From Amorphochlora amoebiformis (taxonomy: Eukaryota; Cercozoa; Chlorarachniophyceae), in the NCBI GenBank assembly GCA_054601695.1, contig BAAHQB010000004.1:186001-250000 (forward strand): DNA of 64,000 bases, given 5' to 3'. Position 1 is the stretch's first letter. The number at the start of each line of letters is the position of its first letter. This document shows, one piece after another, positions 1 to 64,000 of this stretch. Below the pieces are notes generated by a model. The model made no database searches and was not told the DNA's origin. It saw only the letters and a program-made list of their open reading frames with translations. The position numbers and the translations under genes were made by a program.

Positions 1-640
1 TCTCTCTCTATCTCCTCTCTCCCTCCTATCTCTCTCGCTTTCTCTTTCTCTCTCTATCTCTCTCTCCTCTCTCCGCTCTCCCTCTATCTCCGCTCTCCCT
101 CTCTATCCGCTCTCTTTCTCTCTCTATCTATCTCTATCTCTATTGCTATCTCTCTCCCTCCATCTCACTCTCCTCTCTCTCCTCTCTCCCTCTCTCCATC
201 TCTCTCGATCTCTTTTTCTCTATCTCTCTCGATCTCTTTTTCTCTATCTCTCTCGCTCTCTCTTTCTCTCTTTTTCTATATCTCTTGCTCTTTCTTTCTC
301 TCTCTATCTCTCTCCCTCTCTCTTTCTCGCTCTCACTTTTTCTCTCTCTCTATCTCTCGCTCTCTCTTTTTCTCTCTCGCTCTCTCTTTTTCTCTCTCTC
401 TCTATCTCTCTCGCTCTCTCTTTCTCTATCCCTATCTATCTCTCTATCTATCTATCTCTCTCTCTCTCTCTCACACTCCTCTATCTCTCTCGCTCTCTCT
501 TTCTCTCTCTCTCTCTCTATCTATCTCGCTCTCTCTCTCTCTCTCGCTCACTCTTCTCTATCTCTCTCTCTCTCGCTCTCTCTCTCTCTCGCGCGCGCTC
601 TCTCTCTCTCTCGCTCTCTCTCTCTCTCTTTTCTCTCGAT
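1..640 (+). repeat. CT-rich tract, (TC)n with TCTCGC and TATC variants
   Basis: Almost pure pyrimidine on the plus strand, so GA-rich on the sense strand of the minus-strand gene. It starts immediately after the donor of the 735-646 exon and is probably its downstream intron. Ser/Leu-rich frames through it are repeat artefacts. Confidence 0.9.
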
Positions 641-645
641 CGTAC

Positions 646-21407
<20,762 letters not shown>

Positions 21408-21816
21408 CTCTTCCTCTCAATGGGGGAATGTGTTGGATTTGGGAGGGCCCTTGAAGAAAGGAGGACCGCAAAGGAGATGGCGACCCGCGCGGGGTTGGGG
21501 GCACACTGACTCCCTCGCGAAATTTTGACTAGGTTTCTTTTTAATATTTCGGTTCTATTTCGCGTGTGTGTGTGTGTGACTTCACATGACAGTCCTACGT
21601 GACATACAGTGTGACAAACCCGCATATCACAGAACATGCTGTCAAAATTCAGTTACAACAAACTGTGTTTTTGTCGGCAATTGGCTTAGACCGCTCGCTA
21701 GGGCACCAATATCCTCACCAAAACGCTCAGGACTGAAGGCTACATCGCCAGCTCTGGCTCACACCTCACATCTCTGCCCCAACCCCTAGATATACTGACT
21801 CGAACGAGCTTGCATC
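21408..21816. promoter_or_regulatory. Divergent promoter spacer between the SAM/F-box/LRR and Rho-GEF genes
   Basis: This 409-base spacer separates two ATG codons facing opposite ways, so it must hold both promoters and 5' untranslated regions. It is TA-repeat-free and GC-moderate, in contrast to the introns. It contains a short (GT)n at about 21564-21577. I see no clear TATA box or other named element. Confidence 0.7.
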
Positions 21817-33858
<12,042 letters not shown>

Positions 33859-34019
33859 TCATTATTATTAGCTTCAGTAGTACGGATTTAGGGTAGAGGT
33901 TGCGGATCGACTGAAAAATTCATCTTAACAATACCATGAATCCAATTCTAAAACGCTCTCGACGACTGGTACGATATACCAACTAAATGTCATCCAGTGT
34001 ATATTCCCTATATCTGGCA

Positions 34020-34420
34020 TAGGTCTTGTTGGTCTAGAGGTATCTAGACTAGATTCTAGAGTACAGCTAGTGTATAGATATAGCGTACACTAGTATATTA
34101 CTAGTATTGTATTACTCTAGTTACTACTAACTACTAGAACTAGTACTGATTTACTAGTAACTGGAGTATCGATATCTCTAGTATCTAGAGAGTATTGTAC
34201 TCTAACTTCTAGAACTTGACTCTACATGTAAAGTGTGACAAACCTTGTTTTTCTAGTTTTTGACCGGCTAAGTAGATTTTGATTCTAGAATGATCCAGAT
34301 AACTTCGCAGCGGTGTTGTCTAGATTCTAGAGATTGTGTCAGTACGATAGTCCAGATAGTCACCGAAGATGAACGTCTTAAGTCTAGAGAAGATAGCCTA
34401 CTCTCTAGATAGACCTTGTA
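34020..34420. other. CTAG-rich segment downstream of the Rho-GEF
   Basis: About 400 bases of non-repetitive sequence with many CTAG tetramers (TCTAGA, ACTAGT, CTAGTA and so on), far above the surrounding density. No ORF. It lies 150 bases past the Rho-GEF stop codon. What it does is unknown. Confidence 0.6.
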
Positions 34421-34505
34421 GACCGTGCCCGAACCTTGCTACCATCATGCCTGATCGTTTGTATGTAAGTGCTAGATGTACTGTATATCTGTACATACTG
34501 CAGTG

Positions 34506-35763
<1,258 letters not shown>

Positions 35764-35851
35764 ACCGTAGTATGTTGGATGAAAATTTGCCAAGCATTGA
35801 GACTCCCATTCCCCGCTATATACATATATGTATGAATATATATATATATAT

Positions 35852-35893
<42 letters not shown>

Positions 35894-35993
35894 ATATATA
35901 TATATATACATGCATATATATATATTTGTTATGTGTACAAATATGTATATATGTTAAATGTATACAGAAAAAAGGTGTATATTTATAGATGTA

Positions 35994-36083
<90 letters not shown>

Positions 36084-36166
36084 TATATATTGTATATATA
36101 TATATATATATATATGGGTATGGGATATGTATTTATACCTATGTAGATGTAGATACATGTAGATTA

Positions 36167-36239
<73 letters not shown>

Positions 36240-36678
36240 ACACACATATATACATGTATGTATACATGTAATTATATGTGTACATGTTATATATATATAC
36301 GCTTAAGTAAAAAATACATAAAAACATACCCTACAGACACACACACACATAGAGAGAGAGGAGACAGAAAGAATGTATATAACTGACTGCATATATATAT
36401 ATATATATGCATACATCAGAAAGAGCATCCACGTACCCAAATAAATTTAGAGAGAGAGAGAAATAGAGAGTAAGAGAGAAATGGAGAGAAAGAGAGAGGG
36501 AGAGAGAGACTCTGAGAGAGAGAGTGAGAGAGAGAGTGAGAGAGAGAGAGAGAGTGAGAGGGAGAGACAGAGGGAGAGAGAGAGAGAGAGAGAGAAATGG
36601 AGAGAAAGAGAGAAAGAAATGGAGAGAAAGAGAGAAAGAAATGGAGAGAAAGAGAGAAAGAGAGAGGGAGAGAGAAGT

Positions 36679-36715
<37 letters not shown>

Positions 36716-36934
36716 GAGAGAAAGAGACATAGAGAGAGAGAGAGGGGGGGAGAGAGAGACAGATAGAGGGAGAGAGAGAGAGAAAGAGAGAGGGAGAAAG
36801 AGGGAGACTGAGAAAGATGAAGAGAGAGCGAATAAGAGAGATAGGGGAGATTTAGGTAATTTTCAGTAAGTTTTATGTAACCTTTCTTTTCTGATGACGT
36901 CGAGGATCCCGTCCAAGAATATCATACCAGTAAA

Positions 36935-36937
<3 letters not shown>
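35764..36937 (-). other. Unassigned exon-like islands in repeat
   Basis: Two non-repeat islands remain open. 35764-35818 on the minus strand reads [16 protein letters not shown] between a TAG acceptor and a GTCCCC donor; the plus strand is also open there. About 36890-36937 reads [15 protein letters not shown] on the minus strand. They could be exons of a small unrecognised gene or chance frames. Between them lies TA repeat (35820-36300) and GA repeat (36350-36850). Confidence 0.3.
36345..36850 (+). repeat. GA-rich tract
   Basis: GAGAGA, GAGAAA and GGAGAGA motifs including a tandem AAATGGAGAGAAAGAGAGAA unit near 36597-36655. Arg/Glu and Ser/Leu frames are artefacts. Spacer between convergent genes. 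Confidence 0.9.
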
Positions 36938-36980
<43 letters not shown>

Positions 36981-37049
36981 TATATGTGTATATGTATGTG
37001 CATAATATTGTATATGTATATGTATGTATGTATATACATATGCATATGT

Positions 37050-37114
<65 letters not shown>

Positions 37115-37118
37115 GTAT

Positions 37119-37158
<40 letters not shown>

Positions 37159-37231
37159 GTATATGTACACATATATGTATATATATATATATATATATAC
37201 TTAAATAATATATGTATATATATATTTAAAC

Positions 37232-37278
<47 letters not shown>

Positions 37279-37330
37279 GTGTATATGATACACATACATA
37301 CCCTCATACATAGATACATACATACACCCA
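36938..37330 (+). repeat. TA microsatellite block
   Basis: (TA)n with a short (CA)n at 37117-37133. No gene seen. Confidence 0.85.
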
Positions 37331-37985
37331 TATAGGAGAGTGAAAGAAATAGAGAGCGAGAGAAAGGGAGAGTGAAAGAAATAGAGAGCGAGAGAAAGGG
37401 AGAGCGAAACAAATAGAGAGCGAGAGATATAGAGAGAGATCGAATTAGACACAAAAGAGAGGGAGAGATGGAGAGATATCAAAGAGATGAAAGAGAGAGA
37501 GAGACAGAGAGAAACAGAGAGAGGGAGAGGGTCAGGGTTAGGGTTAGGGTTAGGGTTGGGGTGAGGCAGAGAGAGAGAGAGCTTGGGAGAGACCGATAGA
37601 GAGAGAGAGAGAGAGATAGTGAGAGAGACAGCACAGAGAGAGAGAGAGAGAGCGAGTTATCGATTGATCGATCAAGAGTGAGAGTGAGAGAGAGAGAGAG
37701 AGAACGAGAGACAGGGGGAGAGAGACAGAGCGAGAGCGAGAGAGAGAGCGAGAGCGAGAGAGAGAGCGCGAGAGCGAGAGAGAGCGCGAGAGCGAGAGAG
37801 AGAGCGAGAGCGAGAGAGCGAGCGAGAGCGAGAGAGCGAGAGACACATAGAAGAGCGACACACGAAGAGAGAGAGAGAGAGTGTGTGCGTGAGAGAGATA
37901 CAAGAGAGAGAGAGAGAGCGAGAGAGAGAGATACGGAAGAGAGAGAAAGAGATCGAGAGAGAGAGAGAGAGAGGGGAGAGATGAT
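37331..37985 (+). repeat. GA-rich tract with four TTAGGG-like hexamers
   Basis: GAGAGA/GAGCGAGAGC repeats directly downstream of the stop codon of the minus-strand gene. A small telomere-type island at about 37531-37560 interrupts the purine tract. Confidence 0.88.
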
Positions 37986-37994
37986 AGATAGAGA

Positions 37995-50771
<12,777 letters not shown>

Positions 50772-50910
50772 GTTCGGAGATATCTAAGCACAGATATCTT
50801 TATATTCCGTGCAATAGAAGTAATAGTTATTTAGATATCTAAATATAGATATCTGTAGTTCACGTCATCCTGAGTGACTTTGTAGATTTTGACAGGTTTG
50901 ACGCGGAAAA
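50772..50910. promoter_or_regulatory. Bidirectional promoter with four AGATATCT sites
   Basis: Only 139 bases separate the presumed divergent ATGs at 50771 (minus) and 50911 (plus). AGATATCT occurs at 50778-50785, 50792-50799, 50833-50840 and 50847-50854, i.e. two pairs with 14-base centre spacing. The third lies within the perfect palindrome TTTAGATATCTAAA. If either start codon is misassigned the spacer changes, but the motif cluster remains. The motif is self-complementary, so it could serve both directions. Confidence 0.55.
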
Positions 50911-59193
<8,283 letters not shown>

Positions 59194-59414
59194 GGAAATC
59201 AACCGTCATAAAATTCATTAGTTTTCAATCGTTTCGAATTCATATATTATTTTCTAATGATTAGATACAATCCGCAAGTTCCAAATTCCAATGTTCCACA
59301 GACTTCCTAAAAGTGTCTCTAAAACTCTCTATGTCAATCTTAGGCTTCTTAGCCCCCTGTAGAATGTGATCGTTACATGATTCCTGGCGCAAGCCTTGAA
59401 ACCTTTTCATGCAG

Positions 59415-63573
<4,159 letters not shown>

Positions 63574-63576
63574 GTA

Positions 63577-63670
<94 letters not shown>

Positions 63671-63771
63671 TATACACAAATATGTATATATATATATATA
63701 TATATGTGTGTATGTATATATGTATACATATATACATATGTATACATATATATATATACACATAAATATAT

Positions 63772-63815
<44 letters not shown>

Positions 63816-63818
63816 TAC

Positions 63819-63849
<31 letters not shown>

Positions 63850-64000
63850 CATACATATATATATATATATACATAATATACATACATATATATACGTATA
63901 TACATGTACATACATACATATATACATATATATATATACATATACATACATATACACATATATATTTAGGTACAAATACGTACATATTTCTATGTATTAT
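63574..64000 (+). repeat. TA/TACA microsatellite to the right edge
   Basis: Intron after the last visible exon; (TA)n with TACATACA stretches. No exon recognised. Confidence 0.85.

Overview
This window is nuclear DNA of a eukaryote, most likely a protist. It has multi-exon genes with GT-AG introns, the standard code and TTAGGG-type repeats, and no bacterial operon features. Most of its length is simple sequence: (TA)n microsatellites, GA/CT tracts and degenerate TTAGGG/CCCTAA blocks. Short exons (14 to about 570 bases) lie between these blocks, so almost every long open reading frame here is repeat noise (Ile/Tyr, Ser/Leu or Arg/Glu runs). I rebuilt genes by chaining exons whose splice sites, reading phase and protein family agree. 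I cannot name the species. A fornicate- or amoebozoan-like protist would fit, but that is only a guess.

Layout. (1) Minus strand, 21407 down to 646 and off the left edge: a SAM + F-box + leucine-rich-repeat protein in at least 23 exons. (2) Plus strand, 21817-33858: a complete Rho guanine-nucleotide exchange factor in about 44 exons, with domain order DH, PH, FYVE, SH3, SH3 and a Pro/Lys-rich tail. Genes 1 and 2 diverge from a 409-base spacer. (3) Minus strand, 50771 down to 37995: a LigB-type class III extradiol dioxygenase-like protein in about 20 exons, convergent with gene 2. (4) Plus strand from 50911, only 139 bases from the presumed start of gene 3: a Cys-containing protein with a signal peptide, followed from 59.4 kb by exons of a second SAM-domain protein that runs off the right edge. 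These last two may be one gene.

The Rho exchange factor would act on membranes (FYVE and PH bind phosphoinositides, SH3 domains recruit partners). The F-box/LRR protein would be a substrate receptor of an SCF ubiquitin ligase. The extradiol-like protein would be a metal enzyme. No shared pathway is evident.

Most unusual feature. Introns repeatedly contain extra copies of pieces of the neighbouring exon, usually its end together with its splice site, embedded in TA repeat. The clearest case is at 829-2006: eleven copies of a 24-base piece of the 735-646 exon. Nine of them keep a canonical acceptor and donor, and each would be an in-frame phase-1 cassette of eight codons. A second array (five copies of an exon end) lies at 38281-38968, and about ten smaller cases are scattered through genes 1, 3 and the last gene. 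Telomere-type repeats also abut, and in places form, splice sites.
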